NCBI RefSeq assembly: GCF_000719775.1
Contig: NZ_JOHR01000004.1
Coordinates: forward strand, 368,207 to 432,206
Source: Streptomyces sp. NRRL F-5135
GTDB taxonomy: Bacteria > Actinomycetota > Actinomycetes > Streptomycetales > Streptomycetaceae
DNA: 64,000 bases
Reading direction: 5' to 3'
The notes beneath the pieces are model-generated. The model was not told where the DNA came from. It made no database searches and was given only the letters and a program-made list of their open reading frames with translations. This document shows, in pieces, positions 27,883 to 35,914 of the stretch; within the stretch, counting starts at the first letter, position 1, and every line of letters starts with the position of its first letter. The position numbers and the translations under genes were made by a program.

Positions 27883-28832
27883 TCAGCTCGCGTCGACGTA
27901 CCAGGCTCCGCAGTGGTACGGAGAGGTGCCGACCGGGTCGATGCACACCCGCGCCGTGTAGTGGCGGACGGGCCGTATCGAGTACAGGTCCCGCTCCTCC
28001 TCGCCCCCGCGGGCGGCGGTGAGGGCGTCAAGGTGTGCCGGGCCGTCCTCGGGGCGGCCCTGGTCGGAGCACTGGTCGGACAGGGGATGGAGGATCCAGT
28101 CATCTCCGTTGCGGGCGTTGGCCTGGACGCTCATCAGGTCGATCGCTTCGTTCCCCCGGCCGTGCCGGGCCAGGAGTTGCGCGAGCGCGAAAGTCGAGTT
28201 GGGGTCGTGGTCCGTGGGGCGGTCGGCTTGCCGGTATGCCGTGATCGCCCCCTCCGCGTCGCCGCGCTCCTCCAGCAACTTTGCGAGCCGTTGTACGCGT
28301 ACCCAGAGTCATCTGGTCGTCGCTGCCGCCCGCAGCTCGTCGAGCCGGCCGTGCCGTGCCAGCAGCGCGGCCAGTTGCTCCCGGTTGTTGAGCAGCGTCA
28401 GCGCCACGGCGAGGGAAGGCTCGCCGATGTGTGGGCGCAGCAGGGTGAACGCCTCCTCGGCGCTGCCGTGCCGGGCGAGCAGGCGCGTGTAGGACTCCAG
28501 CGCTATCGGGTGGCCGGCCTCCATGCGGACCCGGTGATCTCGATGGCCTCGTCGATGCGGCCCCAGCCCTCCAGCATCTCGGCAGCGGCTTCGAAGGCCG
28601 TCCACCAGCCGGTTGCCCGATACGGGACGAGCACCTCCAACGCGTCGGCCTGGCGGCCCTGCTCACTCAGCAACCGCGCCCACGCCAGCGCGCAGAACCA
28701 CTCCCAGCCTCCGGCCCGCAGCTCCACCACGTTGACGTGGCCGCGTTCGAGCAGCCGCGAGACCAGCTCCGGCGGGATGCGGCCGGACCGCGTCCGGGCC
28801 CGGTAGTCAAGATCAGTAGCGCCGACGGCCAC
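27883..28832 (-). pseudogene. Broken TPR-like helical repeat protein gene
   Basis: Three pieces of one protein are visible. The first (28832 to about 28535) reads PPELVSRLLERGHVNVVELR and ends near GRIDEAIEIT. One base, a C in a C-run, seems lost at about 28531-28534, after which the frame continues as EAGHPIALESYTRLLARHGS to an in-frame TGA at 28309-28311. The same frame resumes as VQRLAKLLEERGDAEGAITA and runs to the stop at 27883. The repeats (LLARHG, LLEERGD, EAI) belong to a Streptomyces family of about 300-residue TPR-like proteins. One frameshift plus one nonsense codon make a single full-length product unlikely. The GTG at 28832 is the presumed original start. Confidence 0.75.
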
Positions 28833-28940
28833 GCACGATAGCGCTCGCTCCTGACGCCTTGCCGGCCCCCCCGGTGGCTGGAGGCGGAACCGTCTCCGGA
28901 AAGGGTGCGGCGCTGGGTCGATACGCTCGGTGCAACCGGT

Positions 28941-29459
28941 TCAGCGGTGCGCGACGACCTCCAAAGTGATCTTGAGATGCCGTCCTGTCATGCCCTTGGC
29001 CTTGGTGATGCCGAAGGCGTACCTGTCGATCGTGGTAGTGCCGCTCGCCGTCATCCGCTTGCCCTCGTGGGCAACCGTGCCGAGTGTGACGGCGATCGAC
29101 TGAGTCACTCCGCATACCGTCAACTCGCCATACAAAGTGGCATCAGCGCCGGATCGTTCCACGCGCTGGCCCCGGAAGCCGATCTCGGGATGCCGAGCCA
29201 CATCCAGGTAGTCAGAGGACCTGACGTGGTCGTCACGCTGCTGATTGCCCGACTCGAAGCTTCCTGCCTCTATTGCGACCTGCACCAACGACTCTTCTGC
29301 CGGGTCCGCCACAGTGATCCAGCCGTGACCGATAGCGAAGGTACCTCGGACTGGGAGCAGCCCGAACATGGCGCGTGTGTCGAAGCGAACCGTTGATGCT
29401 GCCTGATCGATCTCGTATGCACCTGCCGCTGGTAGGAGCTGGTTCTCTGATGCTGCCAT
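28941..29459 (-). CDS. YceI family protein
   Basis: A 172-residue YceI-like protein, a lipocalin-like beta-barrel that binds isoprenoids or other amphiphiles. Characteristic parts are YEIDQAASTVRFDTRAMFGL, RGTFAIGHGWITVADPAEES, the central RDDHVRSSDYLDVARHPEI and DRYAFGITKAKGMTGRHLKI near the C-terminus. There is no signal peptide, so it should be cytoplasmic, as in many actinobacterial members. GGAGG lies before the ATG. Codon third positions here use A/T more than the neighbouring genes, which may indicate transfer. It shows no operon link. Confidence 0.9.
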   Translation of the reverse strand: MAASENQLLPAAGAYEIDQAASTVRFDTRAMFGLLPVRGTFAIGHGWITVADPAEESLVQVAIEAGSFESGNQQRDDHVRSSDYLDVARHPEIGFRGQRVERSGADATLYGELTVCGVTQSIAVTLGTVAHEGKRMTASGTTTIDRYAFGITKAKGMTGRHLKITLEVVAHR

Positions 29460-29758
29460 GAGCTCGTAGCCTCCGTGTGCTGAAGATCAACCCGTGATGG
29501 GTCAGCCTCTCGCAGCGGCAGCGGGTATGCCAGCCCCCACGTGCCAGCGTGGCTGGCAAGGAGGTCCTGGCAGGCGGTCAGAGCGTTGTCGGTTCTCGTC
29601 AACATTTCTGCGGCGTTGATTGCCAAAGTGCTGTCCGAAACCGTCGACAAACGTTGTCCGCTCGGTTCTGGCTCGCTTTCCGTGAACCGGTCACGGTGGG
29701 TCATGCGACGTAGCTCAAACGCTGTGGTTCTGGTGCGCTTCTGGGGGAGAGGGACGGT
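29460..29758. other. Intergenic stretch of lower GC content
   Basis: Nearly 300 bp between the YceI gene and the DUF624-like gene, noticeably richer in A/T than its surroundings. A minus-strand frame (29270-29704) includes TLAINAAEMLTRTDNALTA, but it overlaps the YceI gene on the same strand and has no recognisable family, so I do not call it. Confidence 0.4.
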
Positions 29759-30376
29759 TCAGCCGTCCTGCGGGCGGTCCGGCGAGGCGCGGAGGTCCAC
29801 GACGGTGGCGGCGAACGCGAGCGGTCCCGGGAGAAGCGGCACGAGCGGGGGTATCGACCAGGCGAGGAGCACGGCCAGGGGCACGGCGCAGACGAGGAGG
29901 AGCGTGCCGCGCGGGTCGGCGACCGAGCGGACCAGGGCCTCGCGGGCGGACAGCCGGTGAGGGGCGTCCAGGGCCGTGGCGCGCAGTCCCACGACCGCGG
30001 CCACCAGGGCCGTGAGGGCCAGGGCGGGCACCATCACGGCCGCTCCCGGGATCGCGCCGCGCAGCAGAGCGGTATCGATCAGCAGGACGACGACGAGAAG
30101 CGGCGGGATCAGGCCCGCGGCCAGCGTTCCCGCCGTCAGGCGGGCCCGCAGGTGGCCGATGTACACACCGGCTCCGGCCGGGGCGCCGTTGCCCGCGGTG
30201 TCACGAAGGGTCGCGGACGCGGCGGCGAACGCGGCCGGGACCGTGACGACGGGCAGACAGGCGACGCCCGTGAGCAGGCCGACGAGCAGCATGTCGGCGA
30301 AGAGGGTGAAGCCGGATCCGAAGACCTCGCCGGGCTCCCGGCGGTCGCTGGGAGGCACGGTGGGTGCGTGGTCCAT
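29759..30376 (-). CDS. DUF624/YesL-like membrane protein
   Basis: A 205-residue membrane protein with about five hydrophobic segments (near residues 22-48, 78-98, 102-125, 145-165 and 170-190). The pattern GSGFTLFADMLLVGLLTGVA followed by PAAFAAASATLRD fits the DUF624 (YesL) family. YesL-type proteins are usually encoded beside CUT1 sugar importers, as here, and their role in polysaccharide uptake is unresolved. It begins a few bases after the permease stop and is the last gene of the minus-strand importer operon. Confidence 0.75.
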   Translation of the reverse strand: MDHAPTVPPSDRREPGEVFGSGFTLFADMLLVGLLTGVACLPVVTVPAAFAAASATLRDTAGNGAPAGAGVYIGHLRARLTAGTLAAGLIPPLLVVVLLIDTALLRGAIPGAAVMVPALALTALVAAVVGLRATALDAPHRLSAREALVRSVADPRGTLLLVCAVPLAVLLAWSIPPLVPLLPGPLAFAATVVDLRASPDRPQDG

Positions 30377-30382
30377 GGTGTC

Positions 30383-31219
30383 TCAGCCCTTCAGTCCGGA
30401 GGTGGCCATGCCCTGCACCAGGTAGCGCTGGAACACGAAGAAGAACAGGACGATCGGCAGCACGGAGATCACCGACATCGCGAACATGGGCCCGTAGGCG
30501 GAGGTGCTGGACTCGTCGACGAAGCTGCGCAGGGCCAGTGTGATGGTGAACTTCTCGGGCGCGAAGAGATAGATCATCTGTGTGAAGAAGTCGTTCCACG
30601 TCCAGATGAACGTGAAGATGGCCGTGGTGATCAGCGCCGGCCGGCTCAGGGGCAGCGTGATGGTCCAGTACGTACGGAACGCGCCGCAGCCGTCGATGCG
30701 GGCCGACTCCTCCAGTTCACGTGGCAGCCCGCGCATGAACTGCACGATGAGGAAGACGAAGAAGGCCTCGGTGGCGAGGAACTTGGGCAGGATCAGTGGC
30801 CAGTACGTGTCCACCATGCCGAGCCGGTTGAAGATGATGTACTGCGGGATCAGCACGACGTGGTGCGGCAGCATCAGCGTGGCCACCATGAAGGCGAACA
30901 TCACCTTGCTCATGCGGAAGCGCAGCCGGGCGAAGGCGTAGGCGGCCAGGGAGCACGACAGGACGTTGCCGACGACGGCACCCCCCGCGATCAGCAGGGT
31001 ATTGCCCAGCAACCGGGTCACGGTGACGCCGGACACGCCGTCCATGGCGGTCGCGTAGTTCGACCACTCCAGATGGCTGGGCCACAGGTCGAGGCTGGTC
31101 ACCACCTCGTCGGCCGGCTTGAGCGACGTGGCGAGCAGCCAGGCCAGGGGATAGAGCAGGACGAGCAGGCCCACGACGGCGATCGTGTGCGGCAGCCATC
31201 GCTTGGTGGTGAGGTTCAT
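30383..31219 (-). CDS. CUT1 carbohydrate ABC transporter permease (MalG type)
   Basis: A 278-residue inner-membrane permease with six transmembrane segments. The EAA loop that docks the ATPase is visible as EESARIDGCGAFRTYWTI, and the C-terminal VFQRYLVQGMATSGLKG is typical of MalG-like subunits. Its ATG overlaps the stop of the preceding permease gene (ATGA). No ATPase gene is in the operon. Streptomyces CUT1 importers usually share the multi-purpose ATPase MsiK, and that is inferred here. From its neighbours, the substrate is probably a plant-polysaccharide oligosaccharide. Confidence 0.92.
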   Translation of the reverse strand: MNLTTKRWLPHTIAVVGLLVLLYPLAWLLATSLKPADEVVTSLDLWPSHLEWSNYATAMDGVSGVTVTRLLGNTLLIAGGAVVGNVLSCSLAAYAFARLRFRMSKVMFAFMVATLMLPHHVVLIPQYIIFNRLGMVDTYWPLILPKFLATEAFFVFLIVQFMRGLPRELEESARIDGCGAFRTYWTITLPLSRPALITTAIFTFIWTWNDFFTQMIYLFAPEKFTITLALRSFVDESSTSAYGPMFAMSVISVLPIVLFFFVFQRYLVQGMATSGLKG

Positions 31220-32178
31220 CGCCCCTCCGTGTCCGCGTAGAAGACCCAGGACCGGGAGGTCCTGAAGAGGATCAGGGTGATGACGCCGATGACGATCAGC
31301 AGCAGCCAGGCCATGGCGGCCGCGTAGCCCATATGGGAGGCGGTGAAGCCGCGCTCGTACAGATACAGCGTGTAGAACATCGTCGAGTCGGCGGGACCGC
31401 CGTCGCCGCCACTGACCGCGAAGGCCGGGGTGAACACCTGGAAGGACTGGATCATCTCCAGCACCAGGTTGAAGAAGACGACCGGGGACAGCATCGGCAC
31501 GGTGACGGAGACGAACTGCCGCCAGCGGCCCGCGCCGTCCAGCGCCGCCGCCTCGTAGAGGTCGGGCGAGATCTGCTGGAGCCCAGCGAGGAAGATCACC
31601 ATCGGGGCGCCGAACTGCCACACCGTCAGCAGGACGACGACGAACACCGCCAGGTCGGGATCGCCGACCCACCCGCCGACGTCGATGCCGACGGCGCTCA
31701 GGACCTGGGAGACGGAGCCGCCGTCGTTGAACAACGCGCGCCACACCAGGGCGATCGACATGCTCGCGCCGAGCAGGGAGGGCGCGTAGAAGGCGGAGCG
31801 GTAGAAGGCGCGGCCGCGGCCGAGGCTCCTGAGCAGCAACGCGGCCCCGAGCGCGAGCAGCAGCTTGAGCGGCACGGCGACCACCACGTACAGCAGCGTG
31901 GTGCCGACCGACCGCCAGAACCGGGGGTCCTCGGTGAGCATCTCCTGGTAGTTGCGCAGACCCACCCACTGAGGCGGGTCGAACAGGTTGTAGTCCGTGA
32001 ACGACAGGTACAGCGACACGGCCATCGGCACCAGGGTGAGCACGGCCGCGCCGGTCATCCATGGTGTGAGGAACACGTAGGCGGGCCACTGACGTTCACG
32101 GTGCCGACGCTCGGCCGGCGGCTCCGGTTCCGTCGTGCGGTGGGCGCGCGCGGGCGCCCTGGTCGGTACCGTGCTCAT
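31216..32178 (-). CDS. CUT1 carbohydrate ABC transporter permease (MalF type)
   Basis: A 320-residue permease with six transmembrane segments after a basic, Pro/Arg-rich cytoplasmic tail of about 30 residues. The EAA loop reads YEAAALDGAGRWRQFVSV. FLTPWMTGAAVLTLVPMAVS forms the first membrane segment. It pairs with the downstream MalG-type subunit. Both ends overlap their neighbours by four bases (ATGA), giving one tightly coupled operon: binding protein, permease, permease, DUF624 protein. Confidence 0.92.
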   Translation of the reverse strand: MSTVPTRAPARAHRTTEPEPPAERRHRERQWPAYVFLTPWMTGAAVLTLVPMAVSLYLSFTDYNLFDPPQWVGLRNYQEMLTEDPRFWRSVGTTLLYVVVAVPLKLLLALGAALLLRSLGRGRAFYRSAFYAPSLLGASMSIALVWRALFNDGGSVSQVLSAVGIDVGGWVGDPDLAVFVVVLLTVWQFGAPMVIFLAGLQQISPDLYEAAALDGAGRWRQFVSVTVPMLSPVVFFNLVLEMIQSFQVFTPAFAVSGGDGGPADSTMFYTLYLYERGFTASHMGYAAAMAWLLLIVIGVITLILFRTSRSWVFYADTEGR

Positions 32179-33512
32179 GACCGCAGCTCCCGGTTGGCCT
32201 CGTCGAAGAATTCGCGTGCCGCCTGCCGAGGGGAGGTCAGCTCGTACATGACGCGGTGGTACGCGCGCTTGAAGGCGGTCTGGATCGCGACATCGCCCCG
32301 TGGTGGTGCGGTCGGCGGGGCGTCCAAACCGTACTTCTCCATCCTCAGCGCGTACTCGTAGATCTCCCGCTCGGGCCCCTCGAGGGTCTTGGCGACGCGG
32401 GCGGCGATCTCGCGGTTGGGCGGTGTGGACCGGGTGAAGCCGAGCGCGTCGCCGGCCCGCGGGTCGTTGAGGAGGAAGTCGACCAGTGCGGTCGCCTCCT
32501 CGGGGTGCTCGCTGTTCGCCCCGATGCCCAGGAGCATCGAGGGCTTGAAATAAGCACCCTGGCGTCCGTCGGTCGTGGGGACCGGCGCGAAGTGGAGGTC
32601 GTCGCCGAGCAGGGCCGCGTACCCGGGGAACGGGGCGTCCCAGGTGTAGTCGGCAGCGGCGAGCCCACGGCCGATGGGGCTGGTTTCGGTGGTTTTGGCC
32701 TGTGCGGTGTCCTCGGCCTGCGCGACGGAGCCCTCTTCGCGCAGCGTGTCGCAGAACGTCCAGAACTCGGTGAGGTCGTCCTCGGTGAAGCCGAGCTTCG
32801 TCTGGCTCGCGTAGAGCTGCCCGCCACGGCTGCGCACCCAGTTCTCGAAGATGTCCTCGTTGGGCCCGTTGTCATTGGCTCCCGCCACGGCGCGACCGTC
32901 GGGGGACTTCAGGCCCAGGGTGGCGATCTTCCTGTTGGCGGCCGCCCAGTCCTGCCAGGTCCAGTCGGGCCGGGGTGTGGGGATGCCGGCCTTCTTGTAG
33001 ATGCCGGCGTCGTACGCGTATCCGGTGATGCCGCGGCCCGCCGGTATGGCGAACTGCTCGTCCTCGTACGTGCCGGTGCGCAGGAACTCCTCGTCGATCT
33101 CGGACGTGCGGATCGTGCCGTCCGCGACGGCGTCGTCCAGCGGCAGGAGCGTGCCGCCGCCCGCGTACTGGGAAATCTGCCGGTAGTCGAGTTGCGCCAC
33201 GTCGGGTATGCCACCGCCCGCGGCCTGGGTGGCCAGCTTCTGCATGTATGAGCCGAAGTCCGCGTTCGACGTGCGAACGGTGACGCCGGGGTGTTCCCTC
33301 TCGAAGAGCCGTACGGCCTTCTTTGTGCGCTCGGAGCGGTCGTCGTTGCCCCACCAGGAGAAGGTCAGGGTGATCTCTTCGGACGCTGTGTCGCTCGCGG
33401 CGGAACACGCGGAGAGCGTGGCCGTCAGGGCTGTGCTGAGACCGACGGCGGCCGCGGCCAGGACGGCACGGCGGCCTGGGTGTCGGCGCCGGCCGCTTCG
33501 GAACTCGGGCAT
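32175..33512 (-). CDS. Extracellular sugar-binding lipoprotein of the CUT1 importer
   Basis: A 445-residue type 1 solute-binding protein. The signal peptide carries an Arg-rich start and a lipobox TLSAC with Cys36 as the lipidation site. The mature domain begins with ITLTFSWWGNDDRSERTKKA, typical of CUT1 binding proteins. The ATG at 33512 follows CTGGAAGG. The open frame extends far upstream, but that part crosses the operator and is not coding. A promoter with TTGACC / TTACAA hexamers 17 bases apart lies at 33828-33856 (minus strand), with the LacI-type operator over its -10. It is the first gene of the importer operon. Confidence 0.9.
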   Translation of the reverse strand: MPEFRSGRRRHPGRRAVLAAAAVGLSTALTATLSACSAASDTASEEITLTFSWWGNDDRSERTKKAVRLFEREHPGVTVRTSNADFGSYMQKLATQAAGGGIPDVAQLDYRQISQYAGGGTLLPLDDAVADGTIRTSEIDEEFLRTGTYEDEQFAIPAGRGITGYAYDAGIYKKAGIPTPRPDWTWQDWAAANRKIATLGLKSPDGRAVAGANDNGPNEDIFENWVRSRGGQLYASQTKLGFTEDDLTEFWTFCDTLREEGSVAQAEDTAQAKTTETSPIGRGLAAADYTWDAPFPGYAALLGDDLHFAPVPTTDGRQGAYFKPSMLLGIGANSEHPEEATALVDFLLNDPRAGDALGFTRSTPPNREIAARVAKTLEGPEREIYEYALRMEKYGLDAPPTAPPRGDVAIQTAFKRAYHRVMYELTSPRQAAREFFDEANRELRS

Positions 33513-33817
33513 GAGGGCCTTCCAGGGGGAGACGTGGATGGGGCGGGGCGGGGCCGGGGCACGCCCGACCGCTCCCGGGGAGCCGCCGTATGTCCCGCTC
33601 CCGTGCGAGTCCCTCCAGGCGCGCGGCGACGGGAACGGTGCGGAGCCATGCGGACCCTCTCGGAAGACAGACGGGGGTGGACCACTACGGGCAGCGCGAA
33701 TGCGTGGTGGGATCTCCGGTGCTGGACCGAGTAAGGCGCTCATCCGTGGGTGCGGGCGGTCTCGGTCCGTGGGCGTGCTGCGGTCGGCCACCTGTTGTGG
33801 CACGACCGGATCCGATC

Positions 33818-33835
33818 GGTTCCAACGTTGTAACC
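33818..33835. promoter_or_regulatory. LacI-type operator 1 (importer promoter)
   Basis: GGTTCCAACGTTGTAACC is an 18-bp near-perfect palindrome (one symmetric pair mismatched) centred on AACGTT. It overlaps the inferred -10 box of the importer operon and lies about 120 bases upstream of the divergent lacI-like gene. The same core recurs at 35687 and 35873. Confidence 0.75.
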
Positions 33836-33856
33836 GCCCTGTATCTTTAAGGTCAA
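33828..33856 (-). promoter_or_regulatory. Predicted promoter of the sugar importer operon
   Basis: On the minus strand TTGACC (33851-33856) and TTACAA (33828-33833) are separated by 17 bases. The -10 box falls inside the operator palindrome, so repressor binding would exclude RNA polymerase. The 5' leader would be over 300 nt. Confidence 0.5.
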
Positions 33857-33955
33857 CCCTTTGGCCGGAGAGGACTTGACGACCGGTCCGGGGGCTGACA
33901 GCTACGGCATGGCCGTGCATAATCAACGAAAGCAAGCGGCTTTGGGGGCTCGTCG

Positions 33956-34999
33956 GTGGCAGCAGTGACACTCAAGGACGTGGCGGAACGCGCGGGAGTG
34001 TCGATCAAGACCGTGTCCAACGTTGTACGGGGCGTCCCGCAGGTGTCCGAGAGCACGCGGACCCGCGTGATGCGGGCCGTGAGCGAACTCGGCTACCGGC
34101 CGAACCCGTCGGCGCGCCGGCTGCGGACCGGCCGCAGCGGCCTGATCGCCCTCGCCGTCCCGGACCTCGCCACGCCCTACTTCGCCGAACTCGCGCACCA
34201 CGTGGGGGCGGAGGCCTCGGCCCACGGCTTCACCGTCCTCATCGAGGAGACGCTGGGAGATGCCAAGGAGGAACTGCGCCTGGCGACCGGCGTCGGCGCG
34301 TCGCTGCTGGACGGTGTGATCCTTTCGCCCCTGCGTGTGTCGCCCGCCGACCTTGCACCGGTCGCCGACGAGTTCCCGCTGGTGCTGCTCGGCGAGCGCA
34401 GCTACGAACACGATCACGTCGTGGCCGACCACGTCCTCATCGACAACGTCGCCGCGGCCCGTGACGTCACCGCCCACCTGGCGGCTCTGGGCCGTACCCG
34501 GATCGGTGCCATCGGTGTGGACCAGCCGCAGTCGGCGACCAGCCGCCAACGGCTGGAGGGCTTCCAGCAGGCGCTGCACGGTGCCGGACTGACCTACGAT
34601 CCCCGACTGGCGGCACGGGTCAAGGAGTTCGACCGCCGCGACGGGCTGCTGGCGATGCGCGGTCTCCTCTCCCTGCCCGCCGAGGTGCGGCCCGACGCGG
34701 TCTTCTGCTTCAGCGACATGCTGGCCGTCGGGGCGCAACACGCCTTGTACGAAGCGGGGCTGAACGTTCCCGGGGACGTCGCCGTGGCCGGCGTGGACGG
34801 ATCCGAGGAGGCGCTCTACAGCACGCCCTCGCTCACCTCCGTGGTGCCCGACAAGGCCGCGATCGCCTCGCTGGCCGTGAAGTGCCTGGCGGCCCGCATC
34901 CGTTCGCGGGAGCCGCTGCCCTTCGAGGAGTACCTCGCCCCGCACTGGCTGGAGGTGCGGGAGTCCACGGACGGTGTGCGACGGCGGCTGTCCCCCTGA
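33956..34999 (+). CDS. LacI-family transcriptional repressor
   Basis: A 347-residue LacI/GalR regulator. The N-terminal HTH reads VTLKDVAERAGVSIKTVSNV, followed by the hinge helix NPSARRLRTGRSG. The C-terminal periplasmic-binding-protein-like domain contains IALAVPDLATPYFAELAHHV and ends SLTSVVPDKAAIASLAVKCL. The start is GTG. It is divergent from the sugar importer. Because AACGTT-centred palindromes, typical of this family, lie before the importer, the GH97 remnant and GH67, it is probably the local repressor of glucuronoxylan or arabinan use. A 12-bp copy of the operator also lies inside its own HTH codons (34016-34027). Confidence 0.93.
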   Translation: MAAVTLKDVAERAGVSIKTVSNVVRGVPQVSESTRTRVMRAVSELGYRPNPSARRLRTGRSGLIALAVPDLATPYFAELAHHVGAEASAHGFTVLIEETLGDAKEELRLATGVGASLLDGVILSPLRVSPADLAPVADEFPLVLLGERSYEHDHVVADHVLIDNVAAARDVTAHLAALGRTRIGAIGVDQPQSATSRQRLEGFQQALHGAGLTYDPRLAARVKEFDRRDGLLAMRGLLSLPAEVRPDAVFCFSDMLAVGAQHALYEAGLNVPGDVAVAGVDGSEEALYSTPSLTSVVPDKAAIASLAVKCLAARIRSREPLPFEEYLAPHWLEVRESTDGVRRRLSP

Positions 35000-35044
35000 G
35001 CGGTACGCCGGTCGCTCGGAACGGGCCCTCCCCGCCCCTGCTGC

Positions 35045-35606
35045 CACGCGGGGCGGAAGCGGATCGCCGTGCCTCCACCTGCGACGAGTCGCAGGTTCAG
35101 GACGGCGGACGCTCGTACGGTCTCGGTCCGTACGTCGATCGGCGGTGGGTTGTCGTGCCGGCTGGTGTCCGGGGCGTCGCTGTGGATCTCGGCCCGGTAC
35201 CGGCCCCGTCCCAGGAAACGCGGCGGCAGGCTCAGGGCCCGGTCGTGTTCGTCGGGGATGGCGCCCAGGTGCCAGGTGTGGCCCGGTCGCCGGTTGCACG
35301 GTCCGCAGTACGCATTCCTCGGCGTGGTTGCGGACGAGTGCGTCGGATCCCCACACGGGCCGCCACCTCCCGTCGATCGTCCTGCGCCGCACGGACAGCA
35401 GTAGCAGGCCGCAGGTGGGCGAGGGCCGGCCGGGCCAGGTCGAGCCCCAGCCCGGAGGGGGCCACCAGGGCCCGTCCGCGTCGTGCGACCTGGTAGCGCA
35501 GCCGTCCGTCCGTCACCCGTACGGTCATCCGCCGCCGGCCGTTCGGCGAGGCGACCGCGACGTGGCCGCGCGGCGCGGCGGCCGGGTGCGCCGCGACGTC
35601 AGGCAT
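35045..35606 (-). pseudogene. GH97 glycoside hydrolase remnant lacking its catalytic core
   Basis: Three pieces in different frames match a GH97 enzyme. The start (ATG at 35606) encodes the N-terminal beta-sandwich strand series VTDGRLRYQVARRGRALVAP and PSGLGLDL. A second frame has RWRPVWGSDALVRNHAEE. A third frame holds the C-terminal domain: GHTWHLGAIPDEHDRALSLP, FLGRGRYRAEIHSDAPDT and LNLRLVAGGGTAIRF. The roughly 400-residue catalytic barrel is missing, and at least one frameshift is also present. The gene cannot make an active enzyme. Its promoter region still holds the AACGTT operator at 35687-35698 with a TTGACG hexamer. Confidence 0.75.
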
Positions 35607-35686
35607 ACGGCCCCCTTCGGGGGGACAGGCGGGGAGGAGCACCTGTGCGCGACCTGCCGCGCCAAGTGCCGCACCACACCAAGTGT

Positions 35687-35698
35687 TACAACGTTGTA
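35687..35698. promoter_or_regulatory. LacI-type operator 2 (GH97 remnant promoter)
   Basis: TACAACGTTGTA is a perfect 12-bp palindrome. On the minus strand it overlaps a -10-like TACAAC that lies 18 bases after TTGACG (35717-35722), the same layout as at the importer promoter. Confidence 0.75.
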
Positions 35699-35835
35699 GC
35701 GAGCGCTTTCTGCGGACGTCAACCCCCTTCGCGGACGGAAGTGACGCGCGGAGAGACTGAGCTCGGCGGCGGTCGGCGCCGCGCACACCTCCTCGTTGTG
35801 ACAGTCGTGGTCAACTCGGATTGCTGCGCGGGGCG

Positions 35836-35890
35836 TTGACATCAGGGCGGTACGACGTGAAGGTTGCTGCGGCCGGTAAACGTTGTAATG
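35836..35890 (+). promoter_or_regulatory. GH67 promoter region with LacI-type operator 3
   Basis: A consensus -35 box TTGACA is at 35836-35841. The operator-like CCGGTAAACGTTGTAATG covers 35873-35890. Its AACGTTGTAA right half matches operator 1 exactly while the left half is degenerate. The ribosome binding site GGAGGAGGG of the GH67 gene follows eight bases later. Confidence 0.6.
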
Positions 35891-35914
35891 AGCGACGGAG
35901 GAGGGCCCGCTGCG

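Noticed and set aside
28620..28913. Minus- and plus-strand frames between the broken TPR gene and the YceI gene
   Set aside because: They only overlap the pseudogene in other frames, and no independent gene signal was found.
33513..33971. A longer, 598-residue form of the importer binding protein
   Set aside because: The extra 153 residues cross the promoter and the LacI operator and would bury the signal peptide. The ATG at 33512 has a ribosome binding site and begins a proper lipoprotein signal.
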